DNA of 8,483 bases, taken from Polaromonas sp. YR568. GTDB taxonomy: Bacteria > Pseudomonadota > Gammaproteobacteria > Burkholderiales > Burkholderiaceae. A program made the position numbers and the translations under genes. The notes below the pieces were generated by a model, which saw only the letters and a program-made list of their open reading frames with translations, made no database searches and was not told where the DNA came from. Shown here one piece after another: positions 1 through 5,671 of the stretch. The DNA lies in contig CAMBWM010000097.1 of assembly GCA_945871335.1 (NCBI GenBank), positions 1 through 8,483 of the forward strand, written 5' to 3'. Numbering within the stretch: position 1 is the stretch's first letter; each line of letters opens with the position of its first letter.

Positions 1-527
1 AGGCCTACCCCGAGATCGACCTGACGCTGCAAGTGTCCATACCGCTGCTGGATGTGGTGGCCGAAGACGCCGACCTGATGGTGCGCTTTGGCACCGGCCG
101 CTATGCCGACGTCGAGCATGTCTGCCTGATGCAAGACGAGGTGACACCGCTGGCTTCGCCTGCCTACGTGCGCGAACACGGCCCGTTTGACAGCCCGGAC
201 GACCTGGACGGCCAAGCCTTGCTGCGCTCGCCACTGGAGCCCTGGCGCACCTGGTTCGCCGCCAACCGGCAGGACTGGCCCGAGCCGCTCGAAGGCTCAC
301 AGTTCAACGACATCGGCCTCATGTGCGACGCCGCTGCGGCCGGCATGGGCATCGCATTGGTGCGACTCAAACTCGGCGCGCCCTGGCTGGACAACGGCTC
401 ACTGGTGCGCCTGTACGAGCACAACGTCGCCAGCCCGCACGCGCACTACCTGTGCTGGCGCACCGGCATGATGGACCGCTGGGAATGCGCGGCCTTTGCC
501 GAGTGGCTGCGCAAGAGCGTTTTTTAA
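1..527 (+). CDS. LysR-type transcriptional regulator, GcvA-like, C-terminal part (5' end outside window)
   Basis: The reading frame is open from the window edge (first whole codon at 3) to TAA at 525-527, giving about 174 residues. They match the distal part of the LysR effector-binding domain. The start YPEIDLTLQVS, the stretch EDADLMVRFGTGRY, then ASPAYVREHG, and a late segment MGIALVRLKL...LVRLYEH...YLCWR are the usual landmarks of the GcvA/TrpI-like LysR branch. The N-terminal winged helix-turn-helix lies upstream of the window, so no DNA-binding motif can be seen. No membrane segment is present. A GTG at 33 is internal to the domain and should not be taken as the start. The gene converges on the Bug receptor gene with a gap of 10 nt, so it is not co-transcribed with that operon. 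Its target may lie upstream, outside the window. The family call is firm; effector and target are unknown. Confidence 0.9.
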   Translation, partial: AYPEIDLTLQVSIPLLDVVAEDADLMVRFGTGRYADVEHVCLMQDEVTPLASPAYVREHGPFDSPDDLDGQALLRSPLEPWRTWFAANRQDWPEPLEGSQFNDIGLMCDAAAAGMGIALVRLKLGAPWLDNGSLVRLYEHNVASPHAHYLCWRTGMMDRWECAAFAEWLRKSVF

Positions 528-537
528 ACGCTTCAAC

Positions 538-1515
538 TTATTCGGCCGTGATGTTCTTTTCTGTAGCGATCTTCTTCCAGGCGGCCAGGTCATCTTTGAC
601 ACGTAACGCCACATCCGCCGGCGACAGCGGCATGGGCAGAGCACCGTCGGCATCCAAAAGGACGCGCACCTCGGGCAAACGCGCCACTTCGATAATCTCC
701 CGATTGAGTCGCTGAACTAACGCAGCCGGCGTCCCAGCAGGTGCAAACACAGTCACCCAGATCTCGGCCTCAAACCCGGGAGCCACACCTTCCATGGGTG
801 GAAGATCCGGAAACGAAGGGCTGGCCTTTTTCGAAGTGACGGCCAGGGCACGCACGCGTCCTGCCTTGATCTGGGGAGCCAGTGAAGAGTAATTGGAAAC
901 CATCATATTGATCTGCCCGGAGGCCAGATCCAGCAGCGCCGGCGCAGCACCTTTGTAGGGCACGTGCAGCATCTGCACTTTGGCGGCGTCACTGAGCATT
1001 TCGCTGCTCATGTGCGCAATCGAGCCCTGACCGGAAGTTCCATACGTAACTGAGCCGGGCTTAGCTTTGGCCGCGGCAATGAACTCTGCGGGGGTCTTGA
1101 TCGTCGTCGTACCCGAAACCGCCACCAGCATGGGGCCCTGGCCCACCATAGCGACCGGCGCAAAAGCCGTCAACACGTCGTAGGGCGTTGTCTTGGGCAT
1201 GGTGACTGCTGCCGTCAGCAGGGTCGACGAAGTCAGCAACAAAATCGATCCATCCTTGGCGCCTTTGGCCACGGCATCTGAACCGATGGCGCCAGAGGCG
1301 CCGGGTTTGTTTTCAACAATGATCGTGTTGCCCAGGCGTTTGGCCAGTACCGGGGCAATGACCCGGGCAATCACGTCATTGCTGCCACCGGCTGCAAACG
1401 GCACCACCAGACGAATCACCGCCGGCGGCTTGGCGGAGTCTGCCTGCGCCTGGGCGCCGGAGGACAGTGCGAGGATGCTCAATGGAAGCAGGGCCAACGT
1501 CAGAAATTTTTTCAT
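538..1515 (-). CDS. Bug/TctC-family periplasmic solute-binding receptor
   Basis: The predicted protein has 325 residues, the usual length for Bug (Bordetella uptake gene) receptors, which bind carboxylates and related small molecules in the periplasm for tripartite tricarboxylate transporters. Residues 1-23 form a Sec signal peptide: MKK, a Leu/Ile-rich core, then AQA before the likely cleavage site. The mature part has the family landmarks IRLVVPFAAGGSNDVIAR (about 34-51), VENKPGASGAIGSD (67-80), YGTSGQGS, and HVPYKGAAPALLDL, where VPYKG is the classic Bug loop. I chose ATG at 1515 over a TTG at 1539 because it starts directly on the signal peptide and follows a purine stretch (GAAAGTGAA). 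It is the last gene of the AtuA/DUF4387 operon, 50 nt after DUF4387. No TctA or TctB membrane subunit is in the window, so it may borrow a transporter or act as an extracytoplasmic sensor. The ligand is unknown. Confidence 0.95.
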   Translation of the reverse strand: MKKFLTLALLPLSILALSSGAQAQADSAKPPAVIRLVVPFAAGGSNDVIARVIAPVLAKRLGNTIIVENKPGASGAIGSDAVAKGAKDGSILLLTSSTLLTAAVTMPKTTPYDVLTAFAPVAMVGQGPMLVAVSGTTTIKTPAEFIAAAKAKPGSVTYGTSGQGSIAHMSSEMLSDAAKVQMLHVPYKGAAPALLDLASGQINMMVSNYSSLAPQIKAGRVRALAVTSKKASPSFPDLPPMEGVAPGFEAEIWVTVFAPAGTPAALVQRLNREIIEVARLPEVRVLLDADGALPMPLSPADVALRVKDDLAAWKKIATEKNITAE

Positions 1516-1565
1516 GAGATTCACTTTCAAATGTGTCAAAGAGAGGCAACAAAGAAACGTGGCGT

Positions 1566-1886
1566 TCAGCCCGGAATATCCAGATCCAGCAGCGGAGCGT
1601 ATTGCTGCGCGCCAAAAATGTCGCCATCGCCGGCGCTGCCGCTGGGTTTGAGCCGGTAAATGGTGAATTTGATCGCCTTGCCCGGGTCGTACTCAACAAA
1701 GTCGCTGATGCGCTCGAGTGGAATGCGGTAGAGTGCCGCCATCGAAGCTGCGGTGATGGCACCCGAACGCTTGACGCGCTCGTAGACATCGAGCTCGCGA
1801 AAGATGATGTCAAAGGTGATCTTGTTCACGCCGGCATTTTTGCTGCGGATGGTTTTGGCGAGTTGGTGCAGTTTTTCAGTTTTCAT
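1566..1886 (-). CDS. DUF4387 domain-containing protein (AtuA partner)
   Basis: This small cytosolic protein of 106 residues is a complete DUF4387 domain. Landmarks are LAKTIRSKNAGVNKITFDIIF (about 9-29, the strongest family signature), the central YRIPLERISDFVEYDP region, and the closing GDIFGAQQYAPLLDLDIP. It has no signal peptide or membrane segment. I chose the ATG at 1886 rather than a TTG at 1904 because AGGAGA lies 5 nt upstream of it, and because the TTG would overlap the preceding stop. The gene starts 14 nt after the AtuA-family gene ends, so the two are almost certainly translated from one transcript. From general family knowledge, DUF4387 genes travel with AtuA/DUF1446 genes, which suggests a two-subunit complex. 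The biochemical function is not established, and none is assigned here. Confidence 0.92.
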   Translation of the reverse strand: MKTEKLHQLAKTIRSKNAGVNKITFDIIFRELDVYERVKRSGAITAASMAALYRIPLERISDFVEYDPGKAIKFTIYRLKPSGSAGDGDIFGAQQYAPLLDLDIPG

Positions 1887-1891
1887 GGGTT

Positions 1892-1897
1892 TCTCCT
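1892..1897 (-). promoter_or_regulatory. Shine-Dalgarno site that decides the DUF4387 start
   Basis: On the minus strand the sequence AGGAGA lies 5 nt before the ATG at 1886. It is the clearest ribosome-binding site in the window and lies just upstream of the AtuA-family stop codon region, which favours coupled translation of the two genes. Confidence 0.75.
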
Positions 1898-1900
1898 GGC

Positions 1901-3262
1901 TCAAGCGCCAACTTCGATCAAGCCGGTCTGGAACAACTCCATCGAGTTGTCCACTTCGAGTGTGTGATTGAGCGTCCAGCGGTAAGCGGCACTGGCCGGC
2001 AAGACCTCGTCCAGCGGAAAGGAGACCGAGCCGGCCGTACCTTTGACGTCCGGCAAGCGGGCGTAAAACATTTGCCGCAAGCCGATCATGGTGAGCTCCT
2101 CGGCCATCTCACGGGTAGGCGCCACGCCCTGCACCATCACGCACAGCTCATGGCCGGGCTGGTCACGCAGCGGCTCCAGATCACCCATGACACCGTCGCG
2201 TCCGTAAACGTTGTAGTGCAGCTCGTAACCGGTCTCACCGAAACGGGCGCGCACTTGCTCGCGGGCCCACTCAATCACTTTGTCCACATTGGCAATGGTG
2301 TAAGGGTCTCGAATGCCGCACAAGCCGACAAAGCGCTCGCCCACTTTGCCGGCGCCCTCGAGCTTGACCCTAACCTTGGCATCCGGCAAAAACCGGGAGC
2401 CGGTCACTCTTGTCGTCCGCTCGTCGAGCTGTTCGTAGTGACAGTTGGTCATGTCCAGCATGCCGCCGGCAAAGAATTCCTCAAACGGGTTGGACCGCTC
2501 GTACATGGCATGCCCGGAGACCGAGGCGATCGTGCAGCGCTGCGCCGGCAACATCGCCGTTACTCGAACATCGCTGGCGGTAATCTCGCCCATGACGGTC
2601 TCTTTGCCCCCGTAAGGCTCAGCGCAAAAAGAGGCGCATTCCAGCACCTTGCCCAGGTAGTAAGCCTGGTCGGCATGAAAGCCGTGATGCAGCGCCGGCG
2701 CGGCAAACAAAGCCGCATCCGAGCTGCGCCCGCCAATGATCACGTCGGCACCCTGCTGCAAGAGCTTAACAAAGGGATGAACACCGGCCATCGCAACGAT
2801 GCGGTCCGTGGCATCGAGTTCAGCCTCGGTTAAATCTGCATAGCCGTCCAATCCACGGACGGGACTGCCGCCGCGGATGGCTTTTCGCACACGCTCTTTG
2901 GAGACTTCAGAATAAAAGTATCCAAGACGGAAGGGCGCCAGTCCGTGTTTGATGGCCAGGTCTTTGATCATGGTGACATACATGTCAACACGGCTGTTCG
3001 AACCGGTGTCACCCGCCGATCCGATGATCATGGGCACGCCCAACTTTCGGGAAGCCAGCAGCATGTGCTCCAGGTCCTGACGCTGCCAGGATTGGGGGCT
3101 GGTAGAAATGTCTGAGCCCAGGGGTACTGGGCCGACGTCGTCGCTGCCCGAATCGGCCGCAATGTAGTCCGGACGGGCTTGAACGCCCAATTGAAAACTT
3201 TCCGGACGCAATGGCGCAAAGCCAAGGTGGCCGTTCGGACAGATGATCTTCAATGATTTCAT
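1901..3262 (-). CDS. AtuA-family (DUF1446) acyclic terpene utilization-like protein
   Basis: This is a 453-residue soluble protein of the AtuA/DUF1446 family. AtuA itself comes from the acyclic terpene (citronellol/geraniol) catabolic cluster of Pseudomonas, but its reaction is not established, and many homologues sit in unrelated catabolic operons. Conserved stretches visible in order: ICPNGHLGF (7-15), the ADSGSDDVGP segment (36-45), IIGSAGDTGSNSRVD (79-93), DVIIGGRSSDAALFAAPAL (173-191), EPYGGKETVMGEI (215-227), MLDMTNCHYEQ (268-278), and GLCGIRDPYTI (313-323). The C terminus ends in YRWTLNHTLEVDNSMELF. No signal peptide or membrane segment is seen. The ATG at 3262 opens directly on the conserved N-terminal strand; its ribosome-binding site is weak. 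It is the first gene of the atuA-like/DUF4387/bug operon and lies behind a predicted sigma54 promoter. No other terpene-degradation gene (atuB-H, liu) is present, so terpene use should not be assumed. Confidence 0.9.
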   Translation of the reverse strand: MKSLKIICPNGHLGFAPLRPESFQLGVQARPDYIAADSGSDDVGPVPLGSDISTSPQSWQRQDLEHMLLASRKLGVPMIIGSAGDTGSNSRVDMYVTMIKDLAIKHGLAPFRLGYFYSEVSKERVRKAIRGGSPVRGLDGYADLTEAELDATDRIVAMAGVHPFVKLLQQGADVIIGGRSSDAALFAAPALHHGFHADQAYYLGKVLECASFCAEPYGGKETVMGEITASDVRVTAMLPAQRCTIASVSGHAMYERSNPFEEFFAGGMLDMTNCHYEQLDERTTRVTGSRFLPDAKVRVKLEGAGKVGERFVGLCGIRDPYTIANVDKVIEWAREQVRARFGETGYELHYNVYGRDGVMGDLEPLRDQPGHELCVMVQGVAPTREMAEELTMIGLRQMFYARLPDVKGTAGSVSFPLDEVLPASAAYRWTLNHTLEVDNSMELFQTGLIEVGA

Positions 3263-3314
3263 GAGTGGCTTGAGGCTTTTTTCCAGCAGTTTGTGAATGA
3301 ACTGGACTCATTAG

Positions 3315-3330
3315 TGCAGAAACCATACCA
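3315..3330 (-). promoter_or_regulatory. Predicted sigma54 (-24/-12) promoter of the atuA-like operon
   Basis: The minus strand reads TGGTATGGTTTCTGCA. Against the degenerate sigma54 consensus TGGYAYR-N4-TTGCW it matches 11 of 12 defined positions, including the near-invariant GG and GC separated by exactly 10 nt. The single mismatch is C for the first T of the -12 box. Transcription should start near 3304, leaving about 42 nt of leader before the ATG at 3262. The gene immediately upstream encodes a sigma54 activator, which independently supports the call. No experimental proof is available here. Confidence 0.7.
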
Positions 3331-3358
3331 AGCCCAACCATTCGGAAAACACTATATG

Positions 3359-3371
3359 AATCAAGATCCTG
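3359..3371 (+). promoter_or_regulatory. Possible IHF-binding site between upstream activator site and promoter
   Basis: AATCAAGATCCTG matches the IHF core WATCAA-N4-TTR at 8 of 9 defined positions and has an A/T-rich flank (AAAACACTATATG) on one side. It lies between the palindrome at 3407-3437 and the -24/-12 promoter, where IHF is needed to bend DNA in many sigma54 systems. The IHF core is degenerate, so location is the main argument. Confidence 0.4.
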
Positions 3372-3382
3372 GCGTAAGCGCA

Positions 3383-3390
3383 GCGTCAAA
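3383..3390 (+). promoter_or_regulatory. Possible activator half-site GCGTCAAA
   Basis: GCGTCAAA repeats the core of the right arm of the large palindrome (3425-3432). The two copies are in the same orientation and exactly 42 nt apart, about four helical turns, so they would lie on the same DNA face. I checked the position where a mirrored partner would lie and found none, so this is a half-site at best. Confidence 0.35.
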
Positions 3391-3406
3391 GAGGGAAAGT
3401 TTTCGA

Positions 3407-3437
3407 GTGATTTTGACGCAATGTGCGTCAAAATCAC
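3407..3437. promoter_or_regulatory. 31-nt perfect inverted repeat, likely upstream activator site for the adjacent sigma54 regulator
   Basis: GTGATTTTGACGCA (3407-3420) and TGCGTCAAAATCAC (3424-3437) are perfect reverse complements around the 3-nt centre ATG. The repeat is centred about 118 nt upstream of the predicted transcription start of the atuA-like operon, within the usual range for enhancer sites of sigma54 activators. It starts 6 nt beyond the activator's stop codon. A second role as an RNA hairpin at the end of the activator mRNA is possible, since a 14-bp stem would form. No U-tract follows on either strand, so a standard intrinsic terminator is unlikely. Confidence 0.7.
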
Positions 3438-3442
3438 GCATT

Positions 3443-4456
3443 TCAAAGCCCCTTTAAGTCCAGCTTGGCCATCTGATGCCGCAGCGCATGCCGGCTCAGC
3501 CCCAAGCGCTGCGCGGCCATCGACAGGTTCTGCCCGCAGGCTGACAACGCCTCGAAAATCAACTCGCTCTGAAACTTCTGGGTTGCCAGGCGGTAGTCAT
3601 GATCCGCCACCGAAAGGGCCGGCACCTCCGAAGCAGGCCGGGGTACCAGCGTTTTGCCGCCCACCGACAAGGTATGAACTTCACGCAGAATTCGCTTTGG
3701 CAAGTGCTCCAGACGAATGCTCTCGCCGTCTTCAAGCAGACACAAACGCTCGATCAGATTTTCGAGTTCACGCACATTGCCCGGCCACGTGTAGCTCAGA
3801 AAGACCTGCCGGACAGCAGCGTCCATATGTTGCAATTTACTGCCGTATTCAAGGTTGTATTTCGCCAAGAAATTATCTGCCAGTAAAAAAACATCCTCTC
3901 CCCGCTCACGCAAAGGCGGGATGTTGATGGCAATGACTTGTAATCGGTAGTAAAGGTCGTCACGGAAGTTCCCAACCTTGACCTCGCCCAGCAGAATTTT
4001 ATTTGTGGCGGCAATAAAGCGAACATCAACCTCTTCATCCCGAACGCCCCCCAGACGACGCATCCTTCGAGTATCGAGCAATGTCAACATCTTGGCTTGC
4101 ATGACCGGGTCTAACTCCCTGATTTCGTCAAGGAAAAAAGTGCCCCCATGTGCGGTTTCGATCAACCCCTTCTTTCTGCTCGCTGCACCGGTGAAAGCCC
4201 CTTTTTCATGCCCGAACAGCTCAGACTCCAGAAGCGCAGCCGGAATGGCGGCACAGTTGATGTCCACAAATGCTGCAGCTGAGCGCTGAGACTCTTCGTG
4301 CACCATGCGTGCGACCAAGCCTTTGCCGGTACCAGTCTCGCCATAGATCAGCACCGTACGGGCCTTACTCCGGGCAACGCGGCCAATGAGCTTGCGCAAG
4401 TCCACCATGGACGGATGCTCGCCAAACAGTTCAGCCTTGGTCTTAGATGGTTTCAT
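3443..4456 (-). CDS. Sigma54-dependent transcriptional activator without N-terminal sensor domain
   Basis: The protein has 337 residues and consists almost wholly of a sigma54-interacting AAA+ domain plus a Fis-type DNA-binding helix-turn-helix. Visible motifs: Walker A GETGTGKG (39-46), the sigma54-contact loop GAFTGA (86-91), Walker B FFLDE (107-111), sensor I ATN (150-152), the arginine-finger region FRDDLYYRL (164-172), and WPGNVREL (224-231). The C-terminal helix-turn-helix is at about 298-333 (QNLSMAAQRLGLSRHALRHQMAKL). Only about 10 residues precede the AAA+ core, so there is no receiver, PAS, GAF or XylR-type domain; in this it resembles PspF. I chose ATG at 4456 over a TTG at 4465; neither has a clear ribosome-binding site. 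Position and the palindrome and -24/-12 promoter just downstream make the atuA-like operon its most likely target. How its activity is controlled is not visible: an anti-activator, its own expression level, or direct ligand sensing are all possible. Confidence 0.95.
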   Translation of the reverse strand: MKPSKTKAELFGEHPSMVDLRKLIGRVARSKARTVLIYGETGTGKGLVARMVHEESQRSAAAFVDINCAAIPAALLESELFGHEKGAFTGAASRKKGLIETAHGGTFFLDEIRELDPVMQAKMLTLLDTRRMRRLGGVRDEEVDVRFIAATNKILLGEVKVGNFRDDLYYRLQVIAINIPPLRERGEDVFLLADNFLAKYNLEYGSKLQHMDAAVRQVFLSYTWPGNVRELENLIERLCLLEDGESIRLEHLPKRILREVHTLSVGGKTLVPRPASEVPALSVADHDYRLATQKFQSELIFEALSACGQNLSMAAQRLGLSRHALRHQMAKLDLKGL

Positions 4457-4622
4457 GGTGCGCAAAAAATCAGGAGTGCCAAACCCGCACCTTAACTCAG
4501 CGCCGGGTTAGCCGGTACGCCAGCAACCAAACCGGCAGGCATGCCCGGTTCATCTTGCGTTCATACGGGTGCGTAACAATGGGAATATTAGTAAGCCGCC
4601 TTCGGCTTAACCGAAAGCACCC
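4457..4622. other. Divergent intergenic region between the sigma54 activator and the CDF transporter
   Basis: These 166 nt must hold promoters for both outward-reading genes, but I cannot assign a convincing sigma70 -35/-10 pair on either strand. It contains a short inverted repeat AACCGG...CCGGTT (4530-4535 and 4545-4550) and a stem-loop directly before the transporter, listed separately. No coding sequence or RNA gene is seen. Confidence 0.5.
4592..4615 (+). promoter_or_regulatory. Stem-loop(s) in the leader of the CDF transporter
   Basis: TAAGCCG (4592-4598) pairs perfectly with CGGCTTA (4603-4609) around the loop CCTT. An alternative hairpin pairs TTCGG (4601-4605) with CCGAA (4611-4615). 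The two share the CGG bases and exclude each other. The second ends 7 nt before the ATG at 4623, close to where the ribosome binds, so it could affect translation. No known metal riboswitch consensus is recognised. Confidence 0.35.
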
Positions 4623-5573
4623 ATGAACTTCACTGACCTCGCCGACGACCCGGAAGACAGCCAGCACACGCCGGCCGAGCGCATGGCCGCGGCCACACGC
4701 AGCACCTGGGTCAGCGTGGGCGTTAACCTGGTGCTGACGGTGGTGCAGATCGCTGTCGGTATTTTTTCAAAATCACAGGCGCTGATTGCCGATGGCATTC
4801 ACTCGCTGTCAGACCTGGTGGCTGATTTCGTGGTGCTCTTTGCGGGCCACCACAGCAAAAAAGATGCGGACGAAGAGCACCCTTACGGCCATCACCGATT
4901 TGAGACGGCTGCCTCTATCGTGCTGGGCTTGCTGCTGCTGGCTGTGGGCCTGGGCATGTTGTGGTCGGCATTTTTAAAACTGCAATCGCCCGACACTGTG
5001 GCGCAGGTTCACATCGTGGCGCTGTGGGTGGCCGGTGGCGCATTGGTGGCCAAGGAGCTGTTGTTCAGGTACATGCTGTCGGTCGCCAAGCGTGTCAAAT
5101 CCAGCATGCTGGTGGCCAATGCCTGGCACGCCCGCTCGGACGCTGCGTCTTCGCTGGTGGTGGCCGTGGGCATCATCGGCAGCCTGGCGGGCTACCCCAT
5201 ACTCGACCCGATTGCCGCGCTGATCGTCGGCCTGATGGTCACCCGCATGGGCTGGGGCTTTACCTGGGACGCCATGCACGACCTGATGGACCGCTCGGTC
5301 AATGAAGTCGAGGTGGCCTCCATCCAGACCACCCTGCTCGGCACCCCCGGCGTGATGGGCGTGCATGACGTACGCACCCGCAAGATGGGCGACATGATCA
5401 TGGTCGATGCTCACCTGGAGGTCGAGCCTTCGCTGAGCATCGAGGCCGGCCATGACATCGCGGTAGAGGCGCGCAACCGCGTGCTGCAGCGGCACCGGGT
5501 GCTGGGCCTGATGACCCACCTGGACCCCTACAAGAAGCCCGACTTGGACCACGCCAAGGTCAAAACGCGCTGA
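4623..5573 (+). CDS. Cation diffusion facilitator (CDF) divalent-metal efflux transporter
   Basis: This 316-residue inner-membrane protein exports divalent metal ions (Zn, Fe, Mn or Co in this family) in exchange for protons. About six membrane spans are visible: about 29-48, 53-75, 97-116, 128-150, 162-185 and 193-210. The metal site is read as H60-x3-D64 in span 2 (ADGIHSLSD) and H169-x3-D173 in span 5 (HARSD). The cytoplasmic loop motif HPYGHHRFE (86-94) between spans 2 and 3 is a strong family mark. The C-terminal cytosolic domain (about 225-305) has HDVRTRKMGD and VDAHLEV, the usual dimerisation and regulatory fold. An H-D/H-D site, rather than the D-D/H-D of FieF, fits neither iron nor zinc specificity with certainty. 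The ATG at 4623 follows a weak purine stretch. It is divergent from the sigma54 activator and 98 nt ahead of glcD. No metal regulator is nearby. Confidence 0.93.
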   Translation: MNFTDLADDPEDSQHTPAERMAAATRSTWVSVGVNLVLTVVQIAVGIFSKSQALIADGIHSLSDLVADFVVLFAGHHSKKDADEEHPYGHHRFETAASIVLGLLLLAVGLGMLWSAFLKLQSPDTVAQVHIVALWVAGGALVAKELLFRYMLSVAKRVKSSMLVANAWHARSDAASSLVVAVGIIGSLAGYPILDPIAALIVGLMVTRMGWGFTWDAMHDLMDRSVNEVEVASIQTTLLGTPGVMGVHDVRTRKMGDMIMVDAHLEVEPSLSIEAGHDIAVEARNRVLQRHRVLGLMTHLDPYKKPDLDHAKVKTR

Positions 5574-5590
5574 TCCGGGGCCGCGCCGGC

Positions 5591-5606
5591 CGGTATACCG
5601 CTTGCC
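5591..5606 (+). promoter_or_regulatory. Weak sigma54-like box and palindrome upstream of glcD
   Basis: CGGTATACCGCTTGCC fits the degenerate sigma54 consensus TGGYAYR-N4-TTGCW at 10 of 12 positions, with GG and GC 10 nt apart. It would start transcription near 5617, about 55 nt before the glcD ATG. It also contains the perfect 10-nt palindrome CGGTATACCG (5591-5600), which could be an operator instead. No enhancer-like palindrome was noticed nearby. The site could be chance. Confidence 0.25.
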
Positions 5607-5671
5607 GTATTCACAAAACCATCGAAATTTCATCACGCAACGCTTGGTCTGCATGGTTTAAAGTGAGCTTG

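Noticed and set aside
1535..1543. GTCAAAGAG before the Bug gene, identical to 3385-3393 near the enhancer
   Set aside because: A 9-nt match without symmetry and without a promoter nearby is compatible with chance, and the Bug gene is explained by the operon promoter.
1964..2833. Long open frame on the plus strand opposite the AtuA-family gene
   Set aside because: The high-GC third-position bias of the real minus-strand gene keeps this frame open. Its translation shows no recognisable domain, and the opposite strand has clear conserved motifs.
3407..3437. The palindrome as an intrinsic terminator of the activator gene
   Set aside because: The stem is strong, but no U-tract follows on either strand. 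An enhancer site fits its position better, though an RNA role cannot be excluded.
4462..4483. TTGGCAC followed by TTTTTTGC upstream of the activator, resembling a sigma54 promoter
   Set aside because: The GG to GC spacing is 15 nt instead of 10, which sigma54 does not tolerate.
4477..4492. Possible second -24/-12 promoter (AGGTGCGGGTTTGGCA, minus strand) for autoregulation of the sigma54 activator
   Set aside because: GG and GC have the right spacing, but the match to the strict consensus is only 8 of 12, and it would leave a leader of about 10 nt before the ATG at 4456.
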